Assembly: GCF_900168015.1 (NCBI RefSeq)
Contig: NZ_FUYR01000002.1
Span: 888,932 to 952,931 of the forward strand
Origin: Daejeonella lutea
GTDB lineage: Bacteria; Bacteroidota; Bacteroidia; Sphingobacteriales; Sphingobacteriaceae
Direction of reading: 5' to 3'
Length of the DNA: 64,000 bases
Made by a program: the position numbers and the translations under genes
The notes under the pieces: model-generated
What the model saw: the letters and a program-made list of their open reading frames with translations, nothing else
Databases searched by the model: none
What the model was told of the DNA's origin: nothing
Shown: piece after piece, positions 18,803 to 28,181 of the stretch
Layout of the letters: each line of letters opens with the position of its first letter
Position numbering within the stretch: the stretch's first letter is position 1

Positions 18803-19765
18803 TCACTCAGCTATTTCCGCCTGTATTTGTTTCGACGAACGCAGGCCTCTTTCCTTCAGCATTTCGGAAATTTTATTGACCATGTCGACAGACGCTTCGA
18901 TTTCTTCCTTTCTTATCGCAACGCTTTCAATGTTGAATCCAAATGGGATATCCCTTTCTGCACAAAAGTTAGCGAGTTCTGATGCGATCTCCAGACAAAT
19001 ATTGACAGATTTTTCCAGAATATTTTCTGAGGTTTTAAGGTCTTCCTTCAACTCTTCAGGGAGGTGGATCCCAAGCCATTCCATAAAATGAAGTGTTTTA
19101 GCCGAACCGCACGCTGTTAAAGTAAAAATAATAGTTGGAAGCTTCCTGTTCTCGTTTTTGCAAGTACAGCTTAGGTCTTCGATAATCTGTTTTGCGTATC
19201 CAACATTAAACACACATTGGGAGATGAAATAGGACACTCCGCAATTTACTTTGTCGAGGATGCGCTTATCCTCATCTTTTAAAAGTTCATGTCGTTCAGG
19301 AATCGTGACCGCCCCAATTACGGAAGTATCGGCATGCCTACTCCAGATTTTATATGCTTCGGGCAAACTTGTTTTTACAGGATAATCAGGAGCGGGAATC
19401 CCCACAAAAACGGGGTAGAAGTTGTGGTTGTGAAGATCTTCAAGCCATTCGGATAATTCCTCGCCAGAAAATTTCCCGGCAGGCCGATATATTATTTTCG
19501 GTATATGAAGATCCTGCAGGAATTCTTTGGCAAAGGTTAATGGATCCAGGGCTTTGAGGAACGGAAAGGGTCTTTCCTCGGAAGTACGGGCGGATTCATC
19601 CTGCACATCATATACTACAAGGGCGTCTAGATCTAAAGGAACAAGCCTCGTAAGCGTTTTTTCAGCAATTTCCGCAATCCGCTCGGGTGAAGTCTCTGAT
19701 TTAGGAGGGGTTATACCGTAAAGCAAAATTCCAGATTCTTCGGATTTAATTTTATTTAAGAACAT
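18803..19765 (-). CDS. MTHFR-like flavoprotein, divergent
   Basis: A 320-residue protein resembling the methylenetetrahydrofolate reductase barrel: 'ILLYGITPPK' occupies the place of the MetF 'SFEFFPP' strand and 'SYFISQCVFNVGYAKQII' matches the MetF 'FFFD' strand region. It is clearly divergent. At the position of the catalytic Glu28 of E. coli MetF it has Gly17, and the 'RGD' motif is replaced by 'VFVGIP'. It is therefore unlikely to be the housekeeping MetF and may be a paralogue with another substrate or a corrinoid/C1 role. Cytosolic, no signal. The gene converges with the GH10-like gene, 20 bp apart. The superfamily is likely; the function is unknown. Confidence 0.62.
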   Translation of the reverse strand: MFLNKIKSEESGILLYGITPPKSETSPERIAEIAEKTLTRLVPLDLDALVVYDVQDESARTSEERPFPFLKALDPLTFAKEFLQDLHIPKIIYRPAGKFSGEELSEWLEDLHNHNFYPVFVGIPAPDYPVKTSLPEAYKIWSRHADTSVIGAVTIPERHELLKDEDKRILDKVNCGVSYFISQCVFNVGYAKQIIEDLSCTCKNENRKLPTIIFTLTACGSAKTLHFMEWLGIHLPEELKEDLKTSENILEKSVNICLEIASELANFCAERDIPFGFNIESVAIRKEEIEASVDMVNKISEMLKERGLRSSKQIQAEIAE

Positions 19766-19916
19766 AGCTTGTAAAATGATTCATTAGCGAGTTTGATACT
19801 CACATTAACGATTTAAAGATATTACATATCAATGGAATTTTTCTACGTGGTAAGCCATTAGTTGGGAAATGGGTGCGGATCCGAATATGTAAGGTCAATG
19901 CTAGTCCGAACTGGTT

Positions 19917-19947
19917 AAAAAAAAGCCCGGCATTTTGGGTGCCGGGC
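19917..19947 (-). terminator. Intrinsic terminator after the M16 peptidase
   Basis: GCCCGGCA (19925-19932) pairs perfectly with TGCCGGGC (19940-19947) around a 7-nt loop. Read leftward, the stem is followed by eight T. It lies 13 bp past the M16 peptidase stop codon and is the clearest Rho-independent terminator in this part of the window. Confidence 0.88.
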
Positions 19948-19959
19948 CATGGAAAAAAG

Positions 19960-22791
19960 TTATTTGCTTTCAGGAAGTAAAACCAGGCGAATAAAGTTAT
20001 TACCGCTTAGATAGGTATTCGCAGCTGTTTTTAAGGCTGCTGGTGTTAGTTCCTTTAATGAATTCAGATATGTCAATACCTGTTTTGGGTCTTCCTCATT
20101 TTGTAGCTGACTGCTGATATAGTTAAGCCAGAAGCCATTCTCTTTTAATTGAGTTTCGGTAGTTCTTGTTTCTTCTGCTATGAATTTCTCCAGATCTATT
20201 GGCTGTGCACCATTTTGTCTGATCTTGTTGATTTCATCAAGTGTTGATGCAATAAGTTTTTCGACATTTTCCGGGGCGCTGCCAAATGTTATCGTCATAG
20301 TATATCTTCCCTGTGGAAGCTTTGAATATGATGCCCGTGCACCAACACCATAAACGCCGCCCTCATCTTCTCTCAGGCGTTCGATGAGCTTTATAGACAA
20401 TACTTCTGCAAGTGCCTCAAGCTGATTGTTGTTTTTCTCATTGTAAACATGGTCTCCGCTAAACACAAGTCTTACACTCGCTTTAGGTTCTTTTCCTTTA
20501 TAGACCTTCTTATCTAATTTTCCAGCTGGGATTTTTATTCCCAAATCCTTTGCACTTTCTTTTCTGTTTGTTGACGGAAGTGATCCCAGATACTGCTCAA
20601 GCATTGGCTTTATTTTTTCAGTTTCGAAATTTCCGACGAATGTGAATGTAAAATCGCTAGCATCCGCAAAGCGGTCTTTATAAATTTCAATTGCGCGGTC
20701 AAGATTTATTTGGTCTACTTTTTCAATGGAAGGGCCGGTCCGTCGAACATTATACCCACCTAAAATCGCAGAAACAGAATCAGCAAAAACTAAATTGGGA
20801 TCATTCTCACGGTTCGCAAGACCGCCTTTACTTTGGGTAATAAGACCTTTAAAAATCTCCGCGTCCTTGCGCGGCTGTGTGAAGTACAGGTAAGTTAGTT
20901 GGAGAGCAGTTTCCAAATCTTTTGGTGCGGCAGATCCGGAAATTCCTTCAAACCGTTCACCTATGTAAGGACTTACAGACACGATTTTCCCAGTAAGCAT
21001 TTTCGGTAGTTGCACTGAATTGAATTCAGCAATTCCGCCGCTTCTGACAATTGCTGTCGCAGCACTAGCCGATTGGTAATCAGCGTCGCTATATAGGGAG
21101 CTCCCGCCCGGACTGAATGCTGTGAAATTGATCTCATCATTCTTAAAATCCGTTGGTTTTAAAAATACCCGAACCCCGTTGCTCAATTTTAATTCCGTTA
21201 TCCCTAACTCGGCGATCTTCTTTTCAGAGGTTATCTTCCCACCAGCAAGTTGGGTGCCCAGCAATGGCTTATCGGAAACCTGATCCACAAAGGCAGTAAT
21301 TTTCTCCTGTTTTACATTATTGATCCAACCATTAACAGTGGCTTCACCAGGTAGAGTTGCTTTGTCTTTCTCAGGCCCCATGATTATAACATCACGATTT
21401 ACATCCGTGATGTACTGCTTCGATAATTGATTTACATCCTGAAGAGTAATGCCTGACGTAAAGGTTTTTGCTAATTCGTATTCATATGCTATCCCCGGAC
21501 TTGCCTCCTGTTCGAGGAAATTCCTGACATACTCATTTACAAGTTGATCTGATGATGTTTTATCTTTCTCCTTCAATGATGACTCCATATTGGTCATGTA
21601 GGATTGTTTCGCACGGTCTAATTCCGTTTGGGTAAAGCCGAATTTTTGAACCCGCTCTGTCTCGGTGAGCACCGCTTTGAATCCACGCTCCAATTCGCCT
21701 GGTTTAGCCACTACAAAAGCGTTGTAAACATCGAGGCCGGCCAAAAAACCGCCAATATTTGCACCGGCTTGCAGGAAAGGAGGATCGGCCTGCTTAGTCA
21801 GCTCACCAAAGCGGGCACCAATCATTTGATTAAAAAGTGATCTTACAATACTATTTCTGTAGTCTGTTTTAGTAATTAATTTGGACTCCGGGTGCTTGAT
21901 CAGGATTTGTGCTACTGTTACAGGGAACTCATTGTCCGTTACAACCATGAACTGATTTTTGTTGATCAGCGGAATGGCGTAGTTTGTTCTCGCTCTGGGC
22001 TTCGCAGGGTTCTTCAGATCTGAGAATTTGGCTTTTATCATCGCTTCCATTGCGTTTACATCAATGTCTCCGACGACAATAAGTGCCTGCATATCCGGTC
22101 GGTACCAGTCCTTGTAAAATTGCTGAATGGTAGCGGGAGTAAAGTTTTTCAAAACTTCTTCAGTACCTATTGGTAAGCGGTTCGAATATCTGGAATTATT
22201 GAATATCATCGGAAGGTATTTGTCCTGCAGGCGCTGTTGTGCACCTTTACCCAACCTCTTTTCTTCAAGAACAACACCTCTTTCTTTATCAATTTCTGCT
22301 GGATCAAGCGTCGCATCCTGAGCCCAGTCGCGCATAATCTGTATGCCATTCTTCAAAACTTCCGGATCATCAGAAGGAATTGGGAGCTGGTAAACCGTTT
22401 CATCAAAACTAGTGTATGCATTCAAATCTGCTCCAAATCTCACTCCGGCTTTTTGAAGGTAGTTCACAAGATCATTTTTGGGAAAATTCTTCGTGCCGTT
22501 GAATCCCATGTGTTCCATAAAATGCGCAAGACCCTGCTGATCGTCATTCTCCAATATAGACCCAACTTTATTGGCCAAATAAAGCTGGACCCGATTCTTT
22601 GGCTCTACGTTTTTGCGGATATAGTACGTAAAACCATTTGGAAGTTTTCCCACTTTGATCGCAGGATCGAGAGGTATGATTTCACTTGCAGTTTGTTGGA
22701 CTGTCTTAGAAGTAGTTTGAGCAGTAACACTACTCTCAATTGAAATCAATATCGCGACAGCGCTAATATAGATTTTGAATATATTTCTCAT
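19960..22791 (-). CDS. Secreted M16 zinc metalloprotease
   Basis: A 943-residue inverzincin with a signal peptide ending near 'SSVTAQ'. The HxxEH zinc motif is at residues 90-94 ('HFMEH') with the downstream Glu in the 'RGVVLEEKR' segment. The protein has two M16 halves: the catalytic N-terminal pair and a C-terminal inactive pair with 'DFTFTFVGNFE' and 'GGVYGVGARASYS', as in pitrilysin-like enzymes. It should degrade peptides in the periplasm. It follows the NagX-like gene by 25 bp and probably shares its transcript, ending at the strong terminator downstream. Length is usual for Bacteroidetes M16 proteins. Confidence 0.92.
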   Translation of the reverse strand: MRNIFKIYISAVAILISIESSVTAQTTSKTVQQTASEIIPLDPAIKVGKLPNGFTYYIRKNVEPKNRVQLYLANKVGSILENDDQQGLAHFMEHMGFNGTKNFPKNDLVNYLQKAGVRFGADLNAYTSFDETVYQLPIPSDDPEVLKNGIQIMRDWAQDATLDPAEIDKERGVVLEEKRLGKGAQQRLQDKYLPMIFNNSRYSNRLPIGTEEVLKNFTPATIQQFYKDWYRPDMQALIVVGDIDVNAMEAMIKAKFSDLKNPAKPRARTNYAIPLINKNQFMVVTDNEFPVTVAQILIKHPESKLITKTDYRNSIVRSLFNQMIGARFGELTKQADPPFLQAGANIGGFLAGLDVYNAFVVAKPGELERGFKAVLTETERVQKFGFTQTELDRAKQSYMTNMESSLKEKDKTSSDQLVNEYVRNFLEQEASPGIAYEYELAKTFTSGITLQDVNQLSKQYITDVNRDVIIMGPEKDKATLPGEATVNGWINNVKQEKITAFVDQVSDKPLLGTQLAGGKITSEKKIAELGITELKLSNGVRVFLKPTDFKNDEINFTAFSPGGSSLYSDADYQSASAATAIVRSGGIAEFNSVQLPKMLTGKIVSVSPYIGERFEGISGSAAPKDLETALQLTYLYFTQPRKDAEIFKGLITQSKGGLANRENDPNLVFADSVSAILGGYNVRRTGPSIEKVDQINLDRAIEIYKDRFADASDFTFTFVGNFETEKIKPMLEQYLGSLPSTNRKESAKDLGIKIPAGKLDKKVYKGKEPKASVRLVFSGDHVYNEKNNNQLEALAEVLSIKLIERLREDEGGVYGVGARASYSKLPQGRYTMTITFGSAPENVEKLIASTLDEINKIRQNGAQPIDLEKFIAEETRTTETQLKENGFWLNYISSQLQNEEDPKQVLTYLNSLKELTPAALKTAANTYLSGNNFIRLVLLPESK

Positions 22792-22816
22792 TTTTTAAAT
22801 AATTGGATGTTTTCTT

Positions 22817-23974
22817 TTAAACTTTAATAATAATTTTTTTGCTGTACATCCACCAAAGGATACCAAGCCAAATCAAAATGAACGTAATTGCTCCTGCCAA
22901 TGATGCATTTATTGGAGAAAAGTAAGGTGTGAAAAATGTCTGATACATCCATTCTTTAGCCCCCGCCTGCGATCCGTCAGGCATTTCAACTTTAATCATA
23001 TTAAGAATCCTTGGTATTAATCCGGATAAGAAGAATACTGTAATTGCATTTACACCATACACAACGAAGGGAGTAGTACCTTTCTTATAACCCTGAACGT
23101 CTATAAGCCAGTAGGATAATGCCAGTCCAAGTGTCGCCAGGCCGCCGGTATATAAAACAAATGAGCTGGTCCACAGGGCTTTATTTATAGGAAAGAAAAG
23201 ATCCCAAATTAGCCCCATGATAACTGCGAGTAAACCAATTGAAAACATCCATGATATTTTTACTGCGTCGGGTTTATCTTTCCTCCTAAGCCATGATCCA
23301 ATCATAACACCAAATAACCCGGTTGCAATTGCTGGAAGGGTGCTTAATATTCCTTCGGGATCCCAGGTTCTCGCTGAACGCCAGAGATGCGCTTCTGTTA
23401 AAAGCGTTCTGTCCAGCCATGCTCCAAGATTAGTCTCCTTTTCTAAATTGGCATAACCAACTCCTGGAACTGGGATTACCGTCATTAGCAACCAGTAGCC
23501 AACAAGCAAAATAATGAAGGTTCTTAATTGAGTTTTTTGGGATGTTTTGATGAATATTACAGCTGACACAAAAAATACCACCGCGATTCTTTGCAATACA
23601 CCAGGAATGCGGACGACTTTCAGGGCTTCAATAGGTTCAGTAAATACGCGTGGAAAAAGGGAGAGAAACAGGCCCAGAGCAAATAAGATCAATGCTCTTT
23701 TCAATGCGGTAACGATAAGGGTAGAATGTTTTACCTGCTCTTTTTTTGACCCCAGAGCAAAGCTTATCGAAACTCCGACGATGAACAGGAAAAAAGGAAA
23801 GATAAGGTCTGTAGGTGTACAGCCATGCCATTCGGCGTGCTCAAGGGGGGCATAAATATGGCCCCAGCTTCCCGGGTTATTTACCAGGATCATCGCAGCT
23901 ACGGTCAATCCACGAAAAAAATCCAGAGATAATAATCTTGGAGGTGAAGTTTGTAAAATTGCAGGTTTCGCCAT
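22817..23974 (-). CDS. NagX-like membrane acyltransferase (DUF5009/HGSNAT family)
   Basis: A 385-residue protein with about ten membrane helices. The N-terminus 'RLLSLDFFRGLTVAAMILVNNPGSW' (residues 13-37) is the signature of heparan-alpha-glucosaminide N-acetyltransferase/NagX proteins, followed by 'CTPTDLIFPFFLFIVGVSI'. The human relative acetylates terminal glucosamine across the lysosomal membrane; bacterial NagX lies with GlcNAc utilisation genes. Here it neighbours a sulfatase and the NagB fusion, which agrees with a role in amino-sugar metabolism. The substrate and direction of acetyl transfer are inferred. It is read leftward, 205 bp after the sulfatase stop and 25 bp before the M16 peptidase. 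Confidence 0.85.
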   Translation of the reverse strand: MAKPAILQTSPPRLLSLDFFRGLTVAAMILVNNPGSWGHIYAPLEHAEWHGCTPTDLIFPFFLFIVGVSISFALGSKKEQVKHSTLIVTALKRALILFALGLFLSLFPRVFTEPIEALKVVRIPGVLQRIAVVFFVSAVIFIKTSQKTQLRTFIILLVGYWLLMTVIPVPGVGYANLEKETNLGAWLDRTLLTEAHLWRSARTWDPEGILSTLPAIATGLFGVMIGSWLRRKDKPDAVKISWMFSIGLLAVIMGLIWDLFFPINKALWTSSFVLYTGGLATLGLALSYWLIDVQGYKKGTTPFVVYGVNAITVFFLSGLIPRILNMIKVEMPDGSQAGAKEWMYQTFFTPYFSPINASLAGAITFILIWLGILWWMYSKKIIIKV

Positions 23975-24063
23975 TTTGGTCGCGCTAATTGAATACTAAA
24001 TCTGCATTTTTTTTGGCGAATAAAAAAGGGGGGAGTTAAATATTTGGCTAAGAACTTTGTGTC

Positions 24064-24158
24064 ATGAGCCTTGAATTTTCGGCACACGAAAGCATTAAAA
24101 GAAAGACTATTTAGATCTAATTGGTATAACCCGTTCTCGTTTGCTGCTCAAGGCTCAT
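24064..24158. repeat. 11-bp inverted repeat between nagX-like and sulfatase genes
   Basis: ATGAGCCTTGA (24064-24074) returns as its exact complement TCAAGGCTCAT (24148-24158), with 73 bp between. The arms extend imperfectly inward. It sits in the 205-bp gap between two leftward genes. It could form a long hairpin in the transcript or be the remnant of a small palindromic element; no T-run follows, so it is not a standard terminator. Confidence 0.6.
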
Positions 24159-24179
24159 TTCTCGCAGCTCATTGCCCGA

Positions 24180-25697
24180 TTATTCCAACCACTTCAACGC
24201 TTCTTCATCCTTGTTGTCCACACATAACTGTTTCAGCTGTTTCTTCAGGTCGAGCGTGATGGCTTGATATTTTTGTTGTCCATACAGATTTTTCATCTCA
24301 TGAGGATCTGTTTGGAGATCATAAAGCTCCCAAAAGTTTTTATGATCATAGAAACGTATGAGTTTATAACGGCTGGTTCGAATTCCGAAATGCTTCAATA
24401 CACTATGCTCGCCAGGATATTCATAAAAATGATAGTATGCCGAACTTCTGATGATGGCCTTCGGATTTTTCAGTAATGGCATCATAGACCTACCCTGAAT
24501 GGGCGTAGGGATAGCTACGCCGGCTGCTTCCAGGAAGGTAGGTGCGAAATCTACATTTGATACCATCTGATTAGAAACCGTACCCGGCTTAATAACTCCC
24601 GGGTATCTAATTATAAAGGGAGTTCGCATTGATTCTTCATACATAAATCGTTTGTCGAACCAGCCATGCTCACCTAAATAAAAGCCTTGGTCTGAGGTAT
24701 AAACAACGATTGTGTTTTTCGCCAGGTTGTTTTGATCAAGAAAATCAAGAATTTTTCCAATATTACGGTCGAGCGAAAGTGTGGTACTGTAATAATCCCT
24801 CATATAACGCTGAAATTTCCATTCTGTCAGCGCTTTTCCAGTAAGTTTTTGTTTCAAAAAATCTTCCTCGATGCGATCATAATATGCATTCCATTTCTGC
24901 TTTTGATCCGGATTCATCCTTGCCAGAAATGCTGATGCAAGATTGTCAGGATCACTTTTCATTTTCAAATCGTATCCAATCTTCATGGTTTTTTCTACCG
25001 ACATATCCTGCATGGCCGCTGCAATGCGATTATTATAGCTGTCATAAAAATTGGCGGGAAGTGGAAAATTCACATCATCGAACTTTCCCAGGTCCTGGAT
25101 ATCTGGCATCCACGTCCGGTGGGGTGCTTTTTCACCTACGACCATAAAGAACGGCCGGGACTCGTCACGCTTGCTCAGCCAACTCAATGCGATGTCGGTG
25201 GTAACATCGGTACAATACCCCTCGACACGACTAGTGTCACCTTTCATACTTATGAAAGAAGGGTTGTAATACTGGCCCTGTCCAGGCAAGATGTTCCAAT
25301 AATCAAACCCTTGAGGATACGACAAAAGGTGCCACTTTCCTACCCATGCGGTTTGAAAACCGGCTGCCTGCAATCTTTTTGGAAATACATCCTGTGAAGC
25401 ATCAAACTTATCGTGATTGTCTTTAAAACCATTTATGTGGCTGTATTTACCTGTTAACAGAATTGCCCTGCTTGGGCCACAAATGGAATTTGCAACGAAA
25501 GCCTTATTGAAGACAGCCCCCTGTTTGGCCAGTCGGTCCAAATTTGGAGTTGCACCGTACTTTGAGCCATATGCACCGATAGACTGCACTGCATGGTCAT
25601 CAGTAAGAATGACAATAATATTCGGTTTACTGTTATGCTGAGCCAGGACATTCAGCCCCAGAACAAAAAGTATTAAAAAAGACAGCGCTTTTTTCAT
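24180..25697 (-). CDS. Exported sulfatase (formylglycine type)
   Basis: A 505-residue sulfatase with a signal peptide ending near 'LNVLAQ'. 'NIIVILTDDH' (residues 26-35) supplies metal-binding Asp residues. The CxPSR motif 'CGPSR' starts at Cys73, the residue converted to formylglycine, followed by 'LLTGKYSH'. 'YTSDQGFYLGEHGW' is the second metal/substrate segment. The sequence resembles N-acetylglucosamine-6-sulfatase and related Bacteroidetes enzymes that act on sulfated glycans. With NagB, NagX and GH18 nearby, sulfated GlcNAc-containing chains are a reasonable substrate, but sulfated sugars of other kinds are possible. No maturase (anSME or FGE) is encoded in the window. Confidence 0.9.
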   Translation of the reverse strand: MKKALSFLILFVLGLNVLAQHNSKPNIIVILTDDHAVQSIGAYGSKYGATPNLDRLAKQGAVFNKAFVANSICGPSRAILLTGKYSHINGFKDNHDKFDASQDVFPKRLQAAGFQTAWVGKWHLLSYPQGFDYWNILPGQGQYYNPSFISMKGDTSRVEGYCTDVTTDIALSWLSKRDESRPFFMVVGEKAPHRTWMPDIQDLGKFDDVNFPLPANFYDSYNNRIAAAMQDMSVEKTMKIGYDLKMKSDPDNLASAFLARMNPDQKQKWNAYYDRIEEDFLKQKLTGKALTEWKFQRYMRDYYSTTLSLDRNIGKILDFLDQNNLAKNTIVVYTSDQGFYLGEHGWFDKRFMYEESMRTPFIIRYPGVIKPGTVSNQMVSNVDFAPTFLEAAGVAIPTPIQGRSMMPLLKNPKAIIRSSAYYHFYEYPGEHSVLKHFGIRTSRYKLIRFYDHKNFWELYDLQTDPHEMKNLYGQQKYQAITLDLKKQLKQLCVDNKDEEALKWLE

Positions 25698-25817
25698 CGT
25701 TGTTAATATTTTTTGCTGTTGACGATTGCTTTGGCAGCGAAATAAATCAAACTGATTATTATGTTAGGCTATTCCGGTGTCTTTTCGAAGTCTGACGTAT
25801 TGAACAGAACTGATCGT

Positions 25818-27734
25818 CTAATAAATCCAGCGAACAAATGCTTCCATCGCCTCGTATTCAGCCAGACCTAGTTTGTCGTAAGATTTTGCAGTTTCTCTGG
25901 TGCGATCTTCTGCACGAACCCAGAATTCTCGCGCATCGTCACCTGGAAATACCGGCCGATCTTTCTGAGACTGATGTTTGAATATGGCAAACCTTTTTCT
26001 TTCAACCTCCTGAGGAGAAAGTGGTACCGCCATCTGAATTTCGTGAGTTTCAAATTCATGCCATGCACCCCGATACATCCAAAGCCAGCAGTCTTTCACC
26101 CATGATTCATTTTTCAAACGGTCAAGTGCAGCAACAATAATATCAAAACAAACTTTGTGTGTTCCGTGAGGATCAGCAAAATCTCCGGCAGCAAAAATCT
26201 GGTGGGGTTTCACTTTTTGGAGAAGCTCCATAGTGATCTCTACGTCGTCCTCAGACACTGGATTTCGCTCGGTTTTTCCACGGTCATAGAATGGCAGCGC
26301 CATAAAGTGTATATGATCATCAGGCAATCCCGCAAAGCGTGCGCCGCTGATTGCTTCTCCCTTACGAATTAAACCTTTTAGCGTTTGAATCTCACTAGTA
26401 TCAGCCTGATTTGGCTGCTTAGTTTCCAGGAATTTACGCATGGATAGGTATAGGTCGTCTAATTTCGCGGTATCAAGGTTAATAGACTTGCTGAAATCAC
26501 GCGCAAACTCCACGAAGCGAAGTGCATCATCGTCCCAAACAGCCGTATTGCCGGATGTCTGGTATGCAACATGCACATCATGACCCTGATCTACTAGACG
26601 GATAAAAGTCCCACCCATAGAGATAACATCATCGTCTGGATGCGGGGAAAAAATGATAACCCGTTTTTTATCGGGAGTAGCTCGTTCTGGCCGTTGGCTG
26701 TCGTCTGCATTGGGTTTCCCTCCCGGCCAGCCTGTAATAGTATGTTGTATCTTATTGAAGATGTCGATATTGATATTGTATACAGGGCCTTTTTCAGTTG
26801 CCAGCTCTGCCATACCATTATTATTATAATCTTCTTCAGTCAGTTTTAGAATAGGTTTTTCCAGATGATTTGCGAGCCAAATAACAGCCTTTTTGATCAG
26901 CGGCCCGTCCCAAACGCAATCCTTAACAAGCCACGGGGTGTTAAACCGTGTAAGCTCAGATGCAGCATCCTGGTCAAGAACGAATTCAACATTTTCTGAA
27001 AGCTGAAGATATGTCGCTGGAACATCAGAGGAGATCTCGCCCTCAACTGCTTTTTTAATGATGGAAGCTTTTTTCCTGTTCCATGCCATCAGAATAATTT
27101 CGCGAGCTTTGAATATCGTACCGATACCCATTGTAATCGCTTTTGTTGGAACGTTTTCTTTACCTCCGAAATCTCTGGAAGCATCTCTGCGGGTTAGATC
27201 ATCAAGAGTTACAAGACGGGTACCCGAGTTAGGGGCGGAACCCGGTTCGTTGAAACCAATGTGGCCGGTACGTCCAATACCAAGAATTTGGAGGTCTAGA
27301 CCACCCAGCTCAGTAATTTTTTTCTCGTATTCAAGGCAAAAGGCAGGGATTTTTTCAATGTCCAATGTCCCGTCTGGGATATGAACATTCGCCATGTCTA
27401 TATCGATGTGATCAAATAAATTTTCCTTCATGAAACTAACATAACTCTGAGGAGAGGTCGGCTTCATCGGATAGTATTCATCCAGGTTAAAGGAGATCAC
27501 ATTTTTGAAACTTATATTTTCTTCTTTATGAATTCTTACAAGCTCTTTATAAACTCCAATAGGGGTTACACCGGTTGCAAGGCCCAGAATAGCATATTCG
27601 CCATTCTTACTCTTTTTTTGAATTAAATCAGTAATTCTTCGGGCAACCTTGCGTGAAGCGATGTCAGTATTTTGGTAAACGGTAACGGGTAGTTTTTCGA
27701 AACGGGTTTCTTCCAGTAAATTTAATCTAGCCAT
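25818..27734 (-). CDS. nagB: Glucosamine-6-phosphate deaminase fused to LmbE/PIG-L-like domain
   Basis: A 638-residue two-domain protein. Residues 1-270 are NagB: 'GLATGVTPIG' (51-60), 'SFNLDEYYPM' (81-90, catalytic Asp85) and 'GIGRTGHIGFNEPG' (152-165, His158 and Glu163). It deaminates glucosamine-6-phosphate to fructose-6-phosphate. From about residue 355 a PIG-L/LmbE-like zinc deacetylase domain follows, with 'HPDDD' at 365-369 and 'HGTH' at 523-526. The fusion is known in Bacteroidetes; what the second domain deacetylates is not established, though an N-acetylated amino sugar would be logical. The gene reads leftward and has its own -7 element upstream. It is divergent from susC1 across a 447-bp gap. 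Confidence 0.92.
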   Translation of the reverse strand: MARLNLLEETRFEKLPVTVYQNTDIASRKVARRITDLIQKKSKNGEYAILGLATGVTPIGVYKELVRIHKEENISFKNVISFNLDEYYPMKPTSPQSYVSFMKENLFDHIDIDMANVHIPDGTLDIEKIPAFCLEYEKKITELGGLDLQILGIGRTGHIGFNEPGSAPNSGTRLVTLDDLTRRDASRDFGGKENVPTKAITMGIGTIFKAREIILMAWNRKKASIIKKAVEGEISSDVPATYLQLSENVEFVLDQDAASELTRFNTPWLVKDCVWDGPLIKKAVIWLANHLEKPILKLTEEDYNNNGMAELATEKGPVYNINIDIFNKIQHTITGWPGGKPNADDSQRPERATPDKKRVIIFSPHPDDDVISMGGTFIRLVDQGHDVHVAYQTSGNTAVWDDDALRFVEFARDFSKSINLDTAKLDDLYLSMRKFLETKQPNQADTSEIQTLKGLIRKGEAISGARFAGLPDDHIHFMALPFYDRGKTERNPVSEDDVEITMELLQKVKPHQIFAAGDFADPHGTHKVCFDIIVAALDRLKNESWVKDCWLWMYRGAWHEFETHEIQMAVPLSPQEVERKRFAIFKHQSQKDRPVFPGDDAREFWVRAEDRTRETAKSYDKLGLAEYEAMEAFVRWIY

Positions 27735-27762
27735 TCGGGAACAGACTTTATTAGGTGAGACG

Positions 27763-27770
27763 CAAATATA
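27763..27770 (-). promoter_or_regulatory. -7 promoter element for nagB
   Basis: Leftward reading gives TATATTTG, a perfect -7 consensus, 28 bp before the nagB ATG. No convincing -33 element is visible. Confidence 0.45.
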
Positions 27771-27913
27771 AAAAAATTAAACTTTGGCGGCCGGACATCA
27801 ATTGCTTTTCAGATCAACAAGAATTTCTTGCGTTTTTTTGCAGCCTTTTTCGTGCAATGGCGTTCAGCACCAAAGCTTAATTTTTCAACAAGTAACATGC
27901 AAATTACACACTT

Positions 27914-27930
27914 AGTGTATTAATTACACT
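27914..27930. promoter_or_regulatory. Putative operator, copy 1 (AGTGTA-N5-TACACT)
   Basis: AGTGTA (27914-27919) and TACACT (27925-27930) are exact inverted half-sites 5 bp apart, followed by TTTTT. The same 17-bp pattern recurs upstream of susC2 and upstream of the MFS gene. Here it lies 252 bp before the susC1 ATG and 180 bp before nagB, so it could serve either or both. The binding protein is unknown; the DeoR-type regulator encoded nearby is one candidate. Confidence 0.65.
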
Positions 27931-28181
27931 TTTTAGTGGCCCCGTTCTTTCCAATTTGTTATTGGATTTTTAAAATTAATTTGGCAAATAACCGCAAATA
28001 GGCTTAGTTTTACAATGCGGTATCAAAAATTCCTGCAAGAAACCGAAAATTGATTTGTGTATTTAGTCAACTGAATTTGCAAGTGTGATTTCTACGAAAA
28101 CGCTTAACTACCATATGAAAAGCAGCCAGTATTTTTCATCAAAAACATTCCATTATTCTAATCACAATTAACTTAATTTAA

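Larger units (their letters stand above)
27735..28181. other. Divergent intergenic region nagB / susC1
   Basis: This 447-bp AT-rich gap holds no gene. It contains the nagB -7 element, an AGTGTA-N5-TACACT palindrome with further half-sites around it (TTACAC at about 27905 and AGTG at about 27935), and a possible susC1 promoter: TTTG at 27955-27958 and TTAATTTG at 27976-27983. The susC1 leader would be about 190 nt long, which is usual for such operons. Confidence 0.6.

Noticed and set aside
22237-22743. 168-codon frame opposite the M16 peptidase
   Set aside because: It is antisense to a conserved protease domain; composition and lack of motifs show a shadow frame.
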